Source: Xylanimonas oleitrophica (GTDB lineage Bacteria > Actinomycetota > Actinomycetes > Actinomycetales > Cellulomonadaceae). Taken from it: 64,000 nucleotides of DNA. Location: assembly GCF_003244315.1 (NCBI RefSeq), contig NZ_QKWH01000011.1, positions 1-64,000 of the forward strand, given 5' to 3'. Under the pieces are notes generated by a model. It was not told the origin of the DNA, made no database searches, and saw only the letters and a list, made by a program, of their open reading frames with translations. Position numbers and translations under genes: made by a program. Positions 24,425 through 32,548 of the stretch are shown here, one piece after another (position 1 is the stretch's first letter; each line of letters opens with the position of its first letter).

Positions 24425-26977
24425 GTGGTCGCCGTGCACCCCCACCTGCCGCACGCCGGCCGCCGTCTGCCGCTGAGCACGTACCGGCTCCAGCTCGGGC
24501 CTGGCTTCGGCTTCGCCGACGCCGAGGCCGCGCTGCCCTATCTCGACGCCCTGGGCGTGACCGACCTGTACCTGTCCCCCGTGCTCCAGGCGGCGCCAGG
24601 ATCCACGCACGGCTACGACGTCGTTGACCACGCGCGCGTCAGCGACGTCATGGGCGGCAGGGAGGGCCTGGAGCGCCTGGCTGCGGCGGCGCACGCCCGA
24701 GGCATGGGCGTGGTGGTCGACGTCGTGCCCAACCACATGGCTGTGCCCACCCCGGCCTGGCACAACCGGGCGCTGTGGTCGGTGCTCAAGCACGGCCCCC
24801 GGTCGCCGTACGCGCGCTGGTTCGACGTCGACCTGGACGAGGACCCGGACGCCGACCCGGCGGGCGGGCTGCTCATGCCGGTGCTGGGCGCGCGGATCGG
24901 CACGGTGCTGGCCTCGGGCGAGCTGACCCTGGACCACGTGGTGGTGCCCGGCGAGGAGACCGAGGGCGAGCAGCCGGTGCTGCGCTACTACGACCACGTG
25001 CTGCCGGTGCGCCCGGAGACGGAGCACCTGCCGCTGGCCGAGCTGGTGGGCCGCCAGCACTACCGCCTGGCGTACTGGCGGGTGGCGGACGAGGAGCTCA
25101 ACTACCGCCGGTTCTTCGACGTCGGCACCCTGGCCGCGGTCCGGGTGGAGGACCCGGAGGTCTTCGACGCCACGCACGCCCTGCTGCTCGAGCTGTTCGA
25201 GGCCGGCGTGGTGGACGCGTTCCGCATCGACCATCCGGACGGCCTGGCCGACCCGCGCGGCTACCTGCGCCGCCTGCACGAGGCGACCGGCGGTGCGTGG
25301 GTGGCGGCGGAGAAGATCCTCGAGGGCGACGAGGACCTTCCCGACGACTGGCCCGTGGCCGGTACCACGGGGTACGACGCCGCGTGGCGCCTGCACGCGC
25401 TCCAGGTGGACCCGGCCGGGTCGGCGGCCCTCGCCCGGCTGCAGGCCGAGCTCACCGACGAGCCTGCCGCGTTGTCCGCCGTCGTCGACGCCGCCAAGCG
25501 GCAGGTGGTCTCGACGTCGCTGTACGCGGAGATCCACCGCCTGACCACGCTCCTCGCGGAGATCTGCCACGACGACGTGCGGCTGCGCGACCACACGTTC
25601 CGGTCCCTCGAGGACTGCGTGGTCGAGCTGGTGGTGGCGTTCCACCGGTACCGCGCGTACGTGGTGCCGGGCGAGCCGGTGACGGCCGAGGCCGAGCGCA
25701 CGCTGCGCGAGGCCGCCGCCGTGGCACGCGCCCGGCTGGAGCCCGACCGGCACGACACCCTCGACGTGGTGCTCGACCTGCTGCTCGGCGCCGAGGTGGG
25801 CAGCGCGGGCCGCCGCGGCGAGGAGCGGCGCGCCGAGCTGGTGGTCCGGTTCCAGCAGACGTGCGGGGCCGTGACGGCCAAGGGTGTCGAGGACACCGCC
25901 TACTACCGCTGGACGCACCTGGTGAGTCTGACGGAGGTGGGCGGCGACCCGGGCCGGTTCGGGGTGGGGCCGGACGAGCTGCACGCGTTCGCGCAGCGCA
26001 CCGCGCTCTCCTGGCCGGCCACGATGACGGCGGGGACGACGCACGACACCAAGCGTGGTGAGGACGTCCGCTCACGCATCGGTGCCCTGAGCGTCCATGC
26101 CGAGGAGTGGGTGGCCCTGGTGCACCGCCTGCGCGAGGCGACAGCGGACCTGCGCCCCGCGGACCTGGACGGCACCACGGAGAACCGCGTCTGGCAGACG
26201 CTCGCGGGCACGTGGACCCCTGCCGGGCCGATCGAGCCGGAGCGGCTGAGCGAGTACCTGCTCAAGGCAGCCCGGGAGCAGAAGTCGTGGACCACGTGGA
26301 CGGCCTCGGACACGGCACGCGAGGAGGCCATGACCGCCTACGCCGTCGCGCTGACCAGCCACCCCGCCGTCGTCGAGGGCTTCACCGCCTGGGTGGCCCA
26401 CGTGACGCCGACGGTACGGCGCTCGGTGCTGGCCACCAAGGCGCTGCAGCTGACGGTGCCGGGCGTCGCGGACGTCTACCAGGGCACGGAGGTCACGGGC
26501 ACCTCGCTCGTCGACCCGGACAACCGCCGCCCGGTCGACCTCCCGGGGCTGGCGGAGCGGCTCGCGCGGCTCGACGGCGGTCGCGCACCCGCCGACCTCG
26601 CCGAGGAGAAGCTCGCGCTGACCGCGGCCGCGCTGCGCCTGCGGCGCCGTCACCCGGGTGCGTTCGTGGGTCCGGACGCCAGGTACGAGCCGCTGCCCAC
26701 GACGACGGGTCACGCGGTGGCGTTCGTGCGGTCCGAGGGTGACGCGCCGCGGGCGGTCACGGTCGCCGCCCGCCTGGCCGAGGCCGCCACGCGGGGCACG
26801 CACGAGGCCACGGTGGTGCTCCCCGACCCGGGCGAGGGCCACGTGTGGCGCTCGGTGCTCACAGGGACGACGCACGCCGGCGGTGCCCGGACGCTCGGCG
26901 AGCTGCTGGGCTCGTGGCCCGTGGCGCTCCTGGAGGCTGCCACCGCGCCCCAGGTCAGGACGGAGGAGGAACCGTGA
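24425..26977 (+). CDS. treY: Malto-oligosyltrehalose synthase
   Basis: An 850-residue GH13 enzyme that isomerises the reducing-end alpha-1,4 link of maltodextrins into a trehalose link. The GH13 regions are visible: VVDVVPNHMAV (region I), FRIDHPDGLADP (region II, nucleophile Asp), VAAEKILEGDE (region III, acid/base Glu) and TTHDTKRGEDVRSR (region IV). The long insert between them is typical of TreY. Start is GTG 24425 or 24434. Its stop overlaps the treZ GTG (GTGA at 26974-26977). Together they make trehalose from glycogen-type glucans; the debranching partner TreX is not in this window. Confidence 0.95.
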   Translation: MVAVHPHLPHAGRRLPLSTYRLQLGPGFGFADAEAALPYLDALGVTDLYLSPVLQAAPGSTHGYDVVDHARVSDVMGGREGLERLAAAAHARGMGVVVDVVPNHMAVPTPAWHNRALWSVLKHGPRSPYARWFDVDLDEDPDADPAGGLLMPVLGARIGTVLASGELTLDHVVVPGEETEGEQPVLRYYDHVLPVRPETEHLPLAELVGRQHYRLAYWRVADEELNYRRFFDVGTLAAVRVEDPEVFDATHALLLELFEAGVVDAFRIDHPDGLADPRGYLRRLHEATGGAWVAAEKILEGDEDLPDDWPVAGTTGYDAAWRLHALQVDPAGSAALARLQAELTDEPAALSAVVDAAKRQVVSTSLYAEIHRLTTLLAEICHDDVRLRDHTFRSLEDCVVELVVAFHRYRAYVVPGEPVTAEAERTLREAAAVARARLEPDRHDTLDVVLDLLLGAEVGSAGRRGEERRAELVVRFQQTCGAVTAKGVEDTAYYRWTHLVSLTEVGGDPGRFGVGPDELHAFAQRTALSWPATMTAGTTHDTKRGEDVRSRIGALSVHAEEWVALVHRLREATADLRPADLDGTTENRVWQTLAGTWTPAGPIEPERLSEYLLKAAREQKSWTTWTASDTAREEAMTAYAVALTSHPAVVEGFTAWVAHVTPTVRRSVLATKALQLTVPGVADVYQGTEVTGTSLVDPDNRRPVDLPGLAERLARLDGGRAPADLAEEKLALTAAALRLRRRHPGAFVGPDARYEPLPTTTGHAVAFVRSEGDAPRAVTVAARLAEAATRGTHEATVVLPDPGEGHVWRSVLTGTTHAGGARTLGELLGSWPVALLEAATAPQVRTEEEP

Positions 26978-28794
26978 CGCAAGAGCACGTGCGGGTGTGG
27001 GCACCGGTGGCGCAGAGCGTGGAGCTGGTGCTCCCGGCGGTGGGCTCGATCGACGTCCGCAGCGTGATGCGCGCCGAGGCCGGCGGCTGGTGGCGTTCGG
27101 ACGAGACACTGCCGGCCGGCACCGACTACCTGTTCTCGATCGACGGCGGGCCCGGGCTCCCGGACCCGCGCAGCCCGTGGCAGCCGGCCGGCGTGCACGG
27201 CCCCTCGCGCACCTTCGACACCGGTGCGCACGCGTGGTCGGACGCCGGCTGGGCCGGCCGCGACGTGCGCGGCGCCGTCGTCTACGAGCTGCACGTGGGG
27301 ACCTTCACCGCGGAGGGCACGCTCGACGCCGCGACCGGCCGCCTCGACCACCTGGCCGCGCTCGGCGTCGACGTCGTCGAGCTCATGCCCGTCAACGCCT
27401 TCCCGGGCCGGCACGGCTGGGGGTACGACGGCGTGGCCCTGTGGGCCGTGCACGACCCGTACGGCGGCCCCGCCGCCCTGCAACGCTTCGTGGACGCAGC
27501 CCACGCCCGCGGCCTGGCCGTGTGCCTCGACGTCGTCTACAACCATCTGGGACCGTCGGGGAACTACCTCGGTGCGTTCGGCCCGTACTTCACCGACCGG
27601 CACCACACCCCCTGGGGCCAGGCGGTCAACCTCGACGGCGCCGACGCGCGCGAGGTGCGGGCGTTCGTGGTGCAGAACGCGCTGCGCTGGCTGCGCGACT
27701 TCCACGTGGACGCCTTGCGGCTGGACGCGGTGCACGCCCTCGTGGACGACTCGCCCCGGCACCTGCTCGCCGAGCTCGCCGACGCCGTCGCGGACCTCTC
27801 CGCCGAGGTGGGGCGGCCGCTGTCGCTGATCGCAGAGTCCGATCTCAACGACGCCCGCATGGTCACGCCCACGTCCGCCGAGCTCGACGGGCGCTCGGGC
27901 TGGGGCATGACCGCCCAGTGGGCCGACGACGTGCACCACGCCCTGCACGCGCTGCTCACCGGCGAGCGCCAGGGCTACTACGGCGACTTCGGCTCCCCCG
28001 AGACGATGGCCAAGGCGTTGCGGCACGTGTTCGTGCACGACGGCGGCTACTCCTCGTTCCGCGAGCGGGAGTGGGGCGCCCCGGTGCCGGACGGCGTGGA
28101 CGGGCGGCGGTTCGTCGTGTTCTCCCAGGATCACGACCAGGTGGGCAACCGTGCGCTGGGCGACCGCCCGTCCCGGGTACTCTCCCCCGGGCAGCTCGCC
28201 GTGGCCGCCGCCGTCGTGCTGCTCGGTCCCGGCACGCCGATGCTGTTCATGGGCGAGGAGTGGGGAGCCACCACCCCGTTCCAGTACTTCACCGACCACG
28301 CCGAGCCCGACCTCGCCGAGGCGGTGCGCCAGGGCCGCGCGGAGGAGTTCGGCACGCACGGCTGGGCCGAGCTGTACGGGCACGACGTCGAGGTGCCGGA
28401 CCCGCAGTCGCCCGGCACCGTGGAGGCGTCCCGTCTCGACTGGGACGAGCACGAGAGCGGGCACCACGCCCGGCTCCTCGCCTTCTACCGCGAGCTGGCC
28501 GCCCTGCGGCACGCCGAGCCCGCCGTCGCGTCCGGGGACCGCACGCTGCTGGAGGTGCGCACCGGGGACGGGTGGCTCGTGATGTCGCGGCGTGCGCCCG
28601 AGGGCGACGAGGTGCTCGACGTCGTCGTCGCCTGGGCCGAGACCGGCGCGTCCGTGCCGCTCCCCGGCGCGGGCGACGGTGGCAAGGGTGGCGGCGGCGC
28701 CGCACCACGGGTGGTGCTCTCCTGGGACGACGTCGCCCCCGAGGGCGGTGCCGTCGCGCTCCCGGGGCCGGGCGTCGTCGTGCTGCGGCGCTGA
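26974..28794 (+). CDS. treZ: Malto-oligosyltrehalose trehalohydrolase
   Basis: A 606-residue GH13 enzyme that releases trehalose from the product of TreY. An N-terminal CBM48-like domain (VRVWAPVAQSVELVLPAVG) is followed by the catalytic barrel with LDVVYNHLGPSGNYLG (I), DALRLDAVHAL (II, nucleophile), LIAESDLND (III, Glu) and FSQDHDQVGNRALG (IV). GTG at 26974 has GGAGGA upstream and overlaps the treY stop by 4 bp, so translation is coupled. The enzymes act in the cytosol; trehalose serves as an osmoprotectant or, in mycolate-containing relatives, as a precursor. Confidence 0.95.
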   Translation: MTQEHVRVWAPVAQSVELVLPAVGSIDVRSVMRAEAGGWWRSDETLPAGTDYLFSIDGGPGLPDPRSPWQPAGVHGPSRTFDTGAHAWSDAGWAGRDVRGAVVYELHVGTFTAEGTLDAATGRLDHLAALGVDVVELMPVNAFPGRHGWGYDGVALWAVHDPYGGPAALQRFVDAAHARGLAVCLDVVYNHLGPSGNYLGAFGPYFTDRHHTPWGQAVNLDGADAREVRAFVVQNALRWLRDFHVDALRLDAVHALVDDSPRHLLAELADAVADLSAEVGRPLSLIAESDLNDARMVTPTSAELDGRSGWGMTAQWADDVHHALHALLTGERQGYYGDFGSPETMAKALRHVFVHDGGYSSFREREWGAPVPDGVDGRRFVVFSQDHDQVGNRALGDRPSRVLSPGQLAVAAAVVLLGPGTPMLFMGEEWGATTPFQYFTDHAEPDLAEAVRQGRAEEFGTHGWAELYGHDVEVPDPQSPGTVEASRLDWDEHESGHHARLLAFYRELAALRHAEPAVASGDRTLLEVRTGDGWLVMSRRAPEGDEVLDVVVAWAETGASVPLPGAGDGGKGGGGAAPRVVLSWDDVAPEGGAVALPGPGVVVLRR

Positions 28795-28834
28795 GCGCGG
28801 CCGTGGCGGCAGGTCGACCGGTGGCAGGCCGCCG

Positions 28835-29425
28835 GTGAGGCTGTGGTCCCTGGACCCCGCGTACCTGGACCGGCAGGGCCTGACCGCGTGCTGGCGGGAG
28901 GCGCTCCTGGCGCAGGCCGTGCTCGCCGAGCGCACGCGCGGCTACCGGCACCACCCCCAGCTCGAGCGCTTCCGTGAGCAGCCCGACCCGCTCGCCTCCG
29001 TGGGCGCCTACCTGGCCGGCGTCGCGGACGAGGCCGGCCGGCGCGGCTACCGGTTCGACCGCAGCAGGATCGGCCGGCCGCCGGGTGGCTGGGGCCAGAC
29101 GGGCGCGCCCGGCGACCCGAGCCGTGACCCGACCGGCACGCAGGCCAGGGAGGTGACCGGCCACGCACCGGGAGTGCCGCGGATCCCCGTGACCGACGGA
29201 CAGCTCGACCTCGAGTGGCGCGTGCTGACCGACCGGATGCGGCGGCGCAGCCCGGGGCACGCCGCACGGGTGGTCGCCGAGACGCAGCAGCCACGGCCGC
29301 ACCCGCTGTTCACCGTCGTGCCCGGACCCGTCGCCTCGTGGGAGCGGGCCGTCGCCCCGGGGCCGGCGTCCTCTCCGCCGGCCGTTGGGCGGCAGCGACC
29401 GGAGCCGGAGCCTCGTCAGCGGTGA
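28835..29425 (+). CDS. Pyrimidine-dimer DNA glycosylase family protein (PF03013-like)
   Basis: A 196-residue protein resembling the T4 endonuclease V/Pyr_excise family: MRLWSLDPAYLDRQGL-type start (VRLWSLDPAYLDRQGLTACW), then WREALLAQAVL, RTRGYRHHPQLERF and ERRGYRFDRSRI-like RRGYRFDRSRI. The C-terminal half keeps IPVTDGQLDLEW and HPLFTVVPGPVASWER. Family members remove UV dimers or modified bases through a glycosylase/AP-lyase reaction. GTG at 28835 starts exactly at the conserved motif and has AGG about 6 nt upstream. It lies 40 bp after treZ and overlaps the end of the convergent lrp gene by 10 bp. Activity is inferred from the family. Confidence 0.8.
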   Translation: MRLWSLDPAYLDRQGLTACWREALLAQAVLAERTRGYRHHPQLERFREQPDPLASVGAYLAGVADEAGRRGYRFDRSRIGRPPGGWGQTGAPGDPSRDPTGTQAREVTGHAPGVPRIPVTDGQLDLEWRVLTDRMRRRSPGHAARVVAETQQPRPHPLFTVVPGPVASWERAVAPGPASSPPAVGRQRPEPEPRQR

Positions 29426-29898
29426 CGACGCCGGGGCGCAGGCGGCTCGACGGCCCGCGTCTGCAGGTGCTCGTACACCACCGACGTGCGGACGTCGGCC
29501 ACCTCGCGCCGCTGCGTCAGCCCGTCGATGACGAACGAGTAGAGGGCGTCGTTGTCGGGCACGGCCACGTGGATGAGGAAGTCCTCGGTGCCGCTCGTGA
29601 CGAACACGCCCAGCGTCTCCGGGAGTCCGGCCGCCCACGTGCGGAAGCCCTCGATGTTGGCGCGCGAGGGCGGCCGGATCCGTACGGCCACGAGAGCCTG
29701 CACCGGGCGGCCGATGGCGCCCAGGTCCACCTCCAGGCGTGCGCCCGTGATGACGCCGCGCTCGCGCAGCGCCCGGGTGCGGTCGAGCGCCGTGGTGGGC
29801 GCGACCCCCACCGCTGCGGCGACGTCGCGGTTGGTACGGCGGGCGTCCTTCTGCAGCTCCCGGAGGATCGCGAGGTCGAGCGAGTCGAGGTCCGGCAT
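29416..29898 (-). CDS. Lrp/AsnC-family transcriptional regulator
   Basis: A 160-residue regulator. N-terminal HTH: DSLDLAILRELQKDARRTNRDVAAAVGVAPTTALDRTRALRERG. The C-terminal RAM (ligand-binding) domain holds VQALVAVRIRP, GVFVTSGTEDFLIHVAVPD and DVRTSVVYEHLQ. These proteins form octamers and respond to amino acids. ATG at 29898 lies 6 nt after TATGCT, so the mRNA should be leaderless. It is divergent from a DUF2000 gene, which it may control; it overlaps the 3' end of the glycosylase gene by 10 bp. Confidence 0.92.
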   Translation of the reverse strand: MPDLDSLDLAILRELQKDARRTNRDVAAAVGVAPTTALDRTRALRERGVITGARLEVDLGAIGRPVQALVAVRIRPPSRANIEGFRTWAAGLPETLGVFVTSGTEDFLIHVAVPDNDALYSFVIDGLTQRREVADVRTSVVYEHLQTRAVEPPAPRRRHR

Positions 29899-29904
29899 GA
29901 TCCG

Positions 29905-29910
29905 AGCATA
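29905..29910 (-). promoter_or_regulatory. -10 box of the lrp-like gene
   Basis: Minus-strand TATGCT ends 6 nt before the ATG at 29898, so the transcript should begin at the start codon. Confidence 0.55.
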
Positions 29911-30027
29911 GGCGGACGCTGCACGGCATTGCCTCTCCTCTGCCGTACATCGTCCGCGCGAGCGGACGCTGGACGCCGGCCTGCCGTCGATCGCTCGGAT
30001 CGGCCGCCGTCCGTCCGGTCCCGTGCC

Positions 30028-30033
30028 TACGCT
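30028..30033 (+). promoter_or_regulatory. -10 box of the DUF2000 gene
   Basis: TACGCT lies 7 nt before the ATG at 30041. The 142-bp region back to the divergent lrp-like gene holds both promoters and probably the Lrp sites. Confidence 0.5.
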
Positions 30034-30040
30034 CGCCGTC

Positions 30041-30556
30041 ATGACCACTGCCACGCCCGCTGCGGCGGCCGCCGCCGAGACCACCCCCGTCGCCGAGCCC
30101 GTGGGCTTCGAGCCGCACGAGGTCCGCACCGACACCAGCACCCGCGACGCCCGCCTCAAGTGGGTGGTGGTCGTGGACGAGTCCCTGCCGCCCGGGCGGG
30201 CCGTCAACGCCGCCGTGTGCGTGGCCGCCGCCACCTCCGGCGAAGTGACCGGGCTCCGCGGCCCGTCCGTCACCGACGCCGACGGCACCCTGCACCCCGG
30301 GCTGCCCTGGATCGGCTGCACCGTGCTCGCCGCCCCTGCCTCCGAGATCGCGCGGCTGCGCGCCAAGGCCGTCGCCAGCCTCGGCGTCCACGTCGCCGAC
30401 ATGCCGGCCGTCGGCCAGCAGACCCGCGTCTACGACGAGTACCTCACCGCCGTCTCCACGACACCGGCCGACGAGCTCGCACCGCACGCGGTCTCGATCG
30501 TGGGGCCGCGCAACCGGGTCGCCAAGATCGTGGGCCGGCTGCCGCTCATGGCCTGA
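30041..30556 (+). CDS. DUF2000-family protein
   Basis: A 171-residue protein. After an Ala/Thr-rich start, the DUF2000 core includes KWVVVVDESLPPGRAVNAAV, TGLRGPSVTDADG, PWIGCTVLAAP and KAVASLGVHVADMPAVGQ. The fold is related to peptidyl-tRNA hydrolase II, but no function is established. ATG at 30041 is supported by the -10 box 7 nt upstream. It is divergent from an Lrp/AsnC regulator, an arrangement I recall from other actinobacteria, which suggests a role in amino-acid metabolism; that is inference. Confidence 0.85.
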   Translation: MTTATPAAAAAAETTPVAEPVGFEPHEVRTDTSTRDARLKWVVVVDESLPPGRAVNAAVCVAAATSGEVTGLRGPSVTDADGTLHPGLPWIGCTVLAAPASEIARLRAKAVASLGVHVADMPAVGQQTRVYDEYLTAVSTTPADELAPHAVSIVGPRNRVAKIVGRLPLMA

Positions 30557-30577
30557 CACCGGCGCCGGTCAGGCGGG

Positions 30578-31690
30578 CTAGTCCCGCGCCGGGGCCCAGG
30601 CGTCGCGCTCCCTGTCGTAGCGCCACCCGACCGCCGGGCCCTCCTCGACGACGTCCCGCAGCCACCAGGTGGTGTCCGGGGACCAGCCGGCGGGCACGCT
30701 GGTGACGCCGTCGGCCACCGGCACCGCCCGCCCGGCGGTGGCCAGGTACCCCGCCACCGACACGTGCACGCCGTCGGCCACCTCCGCCACCGCCGCCCAG
30801 TCGGGCAGCACCCACCGCCCTTCGCCCCGGCCCGTGGTGCGGAACCAGTCGTGGCGACGCGACGCCGTGACCTCCAGCGGGAAGCGGCGGCACAGGTCCG
30901 CCCACTCCTGGGGCCCGTCGACCTCGATCACGCGAGCCCCCTCGGGCAGCGTGACCGCAGCGACGAGCGCCGCGTCCGGCCCGTACGAGTCCTCCGCCAG
31001 CCAGAGGCTCGCGGGACCGAACCCGTCGACATGGCGCGTGGTGCGTGCGAGACCGTGCGGCGGCGAGGACCACCACTCACCGCTCGTGCCCTCTCCCAGG
31101 GGCACGCCCCGCTCGGCAGGCCACCGCTGCTCGGTGCGCCGGGTGGCCCGGCGCCACGCGTCCAGCACCCGCGCCGCCCCGTCCACCGGGGCCTGGACCA
31201 CCCCCCGCTCCGGCCACGCCGCGTCGGCGTCGTACGGGGACACCCGCACGGCCGACTGCTCAGCGGTGGCGCACGGCGCCGACCACCACCGGGTGTGTGG
31301 CGAGGTGACGACGGCGTCCGCGACGGGCCGCAGCGCGGCGCAGACCTCCGGCGTCGCCGCGAGCACGTCCTCGCCGTCCGGTGGCTGCCAGTAGCGGGCG
31401 TGGTCGACGGCGGCCGCGAGCGCCAGGAGCAGCCGCCGGGCGTCCACGGCGGGCACGCCCGCGGCGTCGATCGCGCGGGCGACGTCGGTGGGCGAGACCC
31501 GTGGGGTCCGCGACGCGTGCCGGTGCCCGCCCGCCCCCAGCCTCATGACCGTCGTCCCACGGCCGGGGTCCAGCTCGTACGCGGCGTCGCGCACCGCCTC
31601 CCGGACACCGTCGTCAGCGTCGACGACCAGCGCGAGGCAGAGCCGCCGCCCCCGCGGGCCGGCGAGCAGATCGTCGGCGTCGAAAGTCAT
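30578..31690 (-). CDS. Hypothetical protein, 370 residues, unrecognised
   Basis: I do not recognise this family. The protein is soluble, Ala/Arg-rich and unusually rich in Trp (ARYWQPPDG, TRWWSAPCATAEQSAVR, SGEWWSSPPHGL, DTTWWLRDVVEEG). It ends in a repeat-like GWRYDRERDAWAPARD. The N-terminal 60 residues read like a small alpha/beta unit (LCLALVVDADDGVREAVRDAAYELDP). There are no signal peptide, membrane segment or clear catalytic motif. ATG at 31690 lies 6 nt after TAGGGT (31702-31697), predicting a leaderless mRNA. The reading frame is open throughout with typical third-position GC, so it is a real gene. Confidence 0.75.
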   Translation of the reverse strand: MTFDADDLLAGPRGRRLCLALVVDADDGVREAVRDAAYELDPGRGTTVMRLGAGGHRHASRTPRVSPTDVARAIDAAGVPAVDARRLLLALAAAVDHARYWQPPDGEDVLAATPEVCAALRPVADAVVTSPHTRWWSAPCATAEQSAVRVSPYDADAAWPERGVVQAPVDGAARVLDAWRRATRRTEQRWPAERGVPLGEGTSGEWWSSPPHGLARTTRHVDGFGPASLWLAEDSYGPDAALVAAVTLPEGARVIEVDGPQEWADLCRRFPLEVTASRRHDWFRTTGRGEGRWVLPDWAAVAEVADGVHVSVAGYLATAGRAVPVADGVTSVPAGWSPDTTWWLRDVVEEGPAVGWRYDRERDAWAPARD

Positions 31691-31696
31691 GCGCCG

Positions 31697-31702
31697 ACCC
31701 TA
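31697..31702 (-). promoter_or_regulatory. -10 box of the orphan 370-residue gene
   Basis: Minus-strand TAGGGT ends 6 nt before the ATG at 31690. Confidence 0.45.
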
Positions 31703-31728
31703 GGGGCCGGCGTCGTACCGGGTCACCG

Positions 31729-32391
31729 TCATTGAGAAGCAGGCCCCGAGGCCGACGTCGCCTCCCGGCGATGTTCCCGCACGCGCCGCACGACCAGCAC
31801 CGCCACCGCCACGGCGACCGCCGTGTAGACGACGTAGTCGACGTACCCGAGGTACTGGTGGAGCCGCTCGTGCTGGGTACCGAGGGCGGCGCCCAGCGAG
31901 ATGAGCACCGTGTTCCAGATCCCGCTGCCGAGCAGCGTGAAGGCGCTGAAGGAGAGCAGGTTCATCCGCGCCGCCCCAGCGGGCAGCGAGATCACGCTGC
32001 GCACGCCCGGGATGAGCCGCCCGACGAACACCGCCCCCCCACCGTGCCGCTCGAACCAGGCGGCGCCCCGCTCGAGGTCGGAGCGGCTCACGAGGCGGGT
32101 GGCGGCCAGCAGCCGCACGGCCCGCGCCATACCCACCGCCCGGCCGATCCCGTAGTAGACCAGCGAGCCCAGCCAGGCGCCGACGGTGCTCCACACGCAC
32201 AGCCACGGCAGGCTCAGGTCACCTGCCTGCGACAGGTACCCGGCGAACGGGAGCACCACCTCGCTGGGGATCGGGGGGAAGACCATCTCCAGCAGCACCA
32301 GCAGGCCGACACCGACGTCGCCCATGCTCGTGAGCACGTCGGCGGCGAAGCCGCTCAGGCCCGTGAAACCGTGACCGGACTCGGTGAACAG
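31729..32391 (-). CDS. DedA-family membrane protein (possible CTG start)
   Basis: A DedA/SNARE-associated protein with the family motifs PPIPSEVVLPFAGYL and VGRLIPGVRSVISLPAGAARM and 4-5 hydrophobic segments; DedA proteins act in membrane homeostasis and phospholipid flipping. The conventional start is GTG 32337 (202 residues), but the reading frame stays coding-like upstream (FTESGHGFTGLSGFAADV). A CTG at 32391 has GGGAGG five bases before it and restores the N-terminus expected for the family (220 residues). I give the longer form. The C-terminus ends in a polar tail. A minus-strand TAGCCT (32440-32435) is the likely -10, preceded by 11-bp direct repeats. Confidence 0.82.
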   Translation of the reverse strand: MFTESGHGFTGLSGFAADVLTSMGDVGVGLLVLLEMVFPPIPSEVVLPFAGYLSQAGDLSLPWLCVWSTVGAWLGSLVYYGIGRAVGMARAVRLLAATRLVSRSDLERGAAWFERHGGGAVFVGRLIPGVRSVISLPAGAARMNLLSFSAFTLLGSGIWNTVLISLGAALGTQHERLHQYLGYVDYVVYTAVAVAVAVLVVRRVREHRREATSASGPASQ

Positions 32392-32434
32392 GGTGACCTC
32401 CCGCTGGCGGTGGGGCCCGCACCGGGCCGGGCTC

Positions 32435-32440
32435 AGGCTA
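32435..32440 (-). promoter_or_regulatory. -10 box of the dedA gene
   Basis: Minus-strand TAGCCT predicts a start near 32428 and a leader of about 37 nt to the CTG codon, or about 91 nt to GTG 32337. Confidence 0.45.
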
Positions 32441-32444
32441 CGAC

Positions 32445-32477
32445 CCTCACCTGATGCTCACCTGATGCTCACCGCAC
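32445..32477. promoter_or_regulatory. Three 11-bp direct repeats, PHO-box-like
   Basis: CCTCACCTGAT, GCTCACCTGAT and GCTCACCGCAC follow each other at 32445, 32456 and 32467. Direct 11-bp units with a TCACC core are the form of PhoP-binding PHO boxes (GTTCACC) in actinobacteria. They cover the -35 region of dedA on the opposite strand. Confidence 0.5.
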
Positions 32478-32548
32478 CACGGTGCAGGCGCCGTCGTGCT
32501 GCGCGTCGCCTGGTCCGCGGGTCCCTCTGCGCCGGAGCGGGCGGGGCT

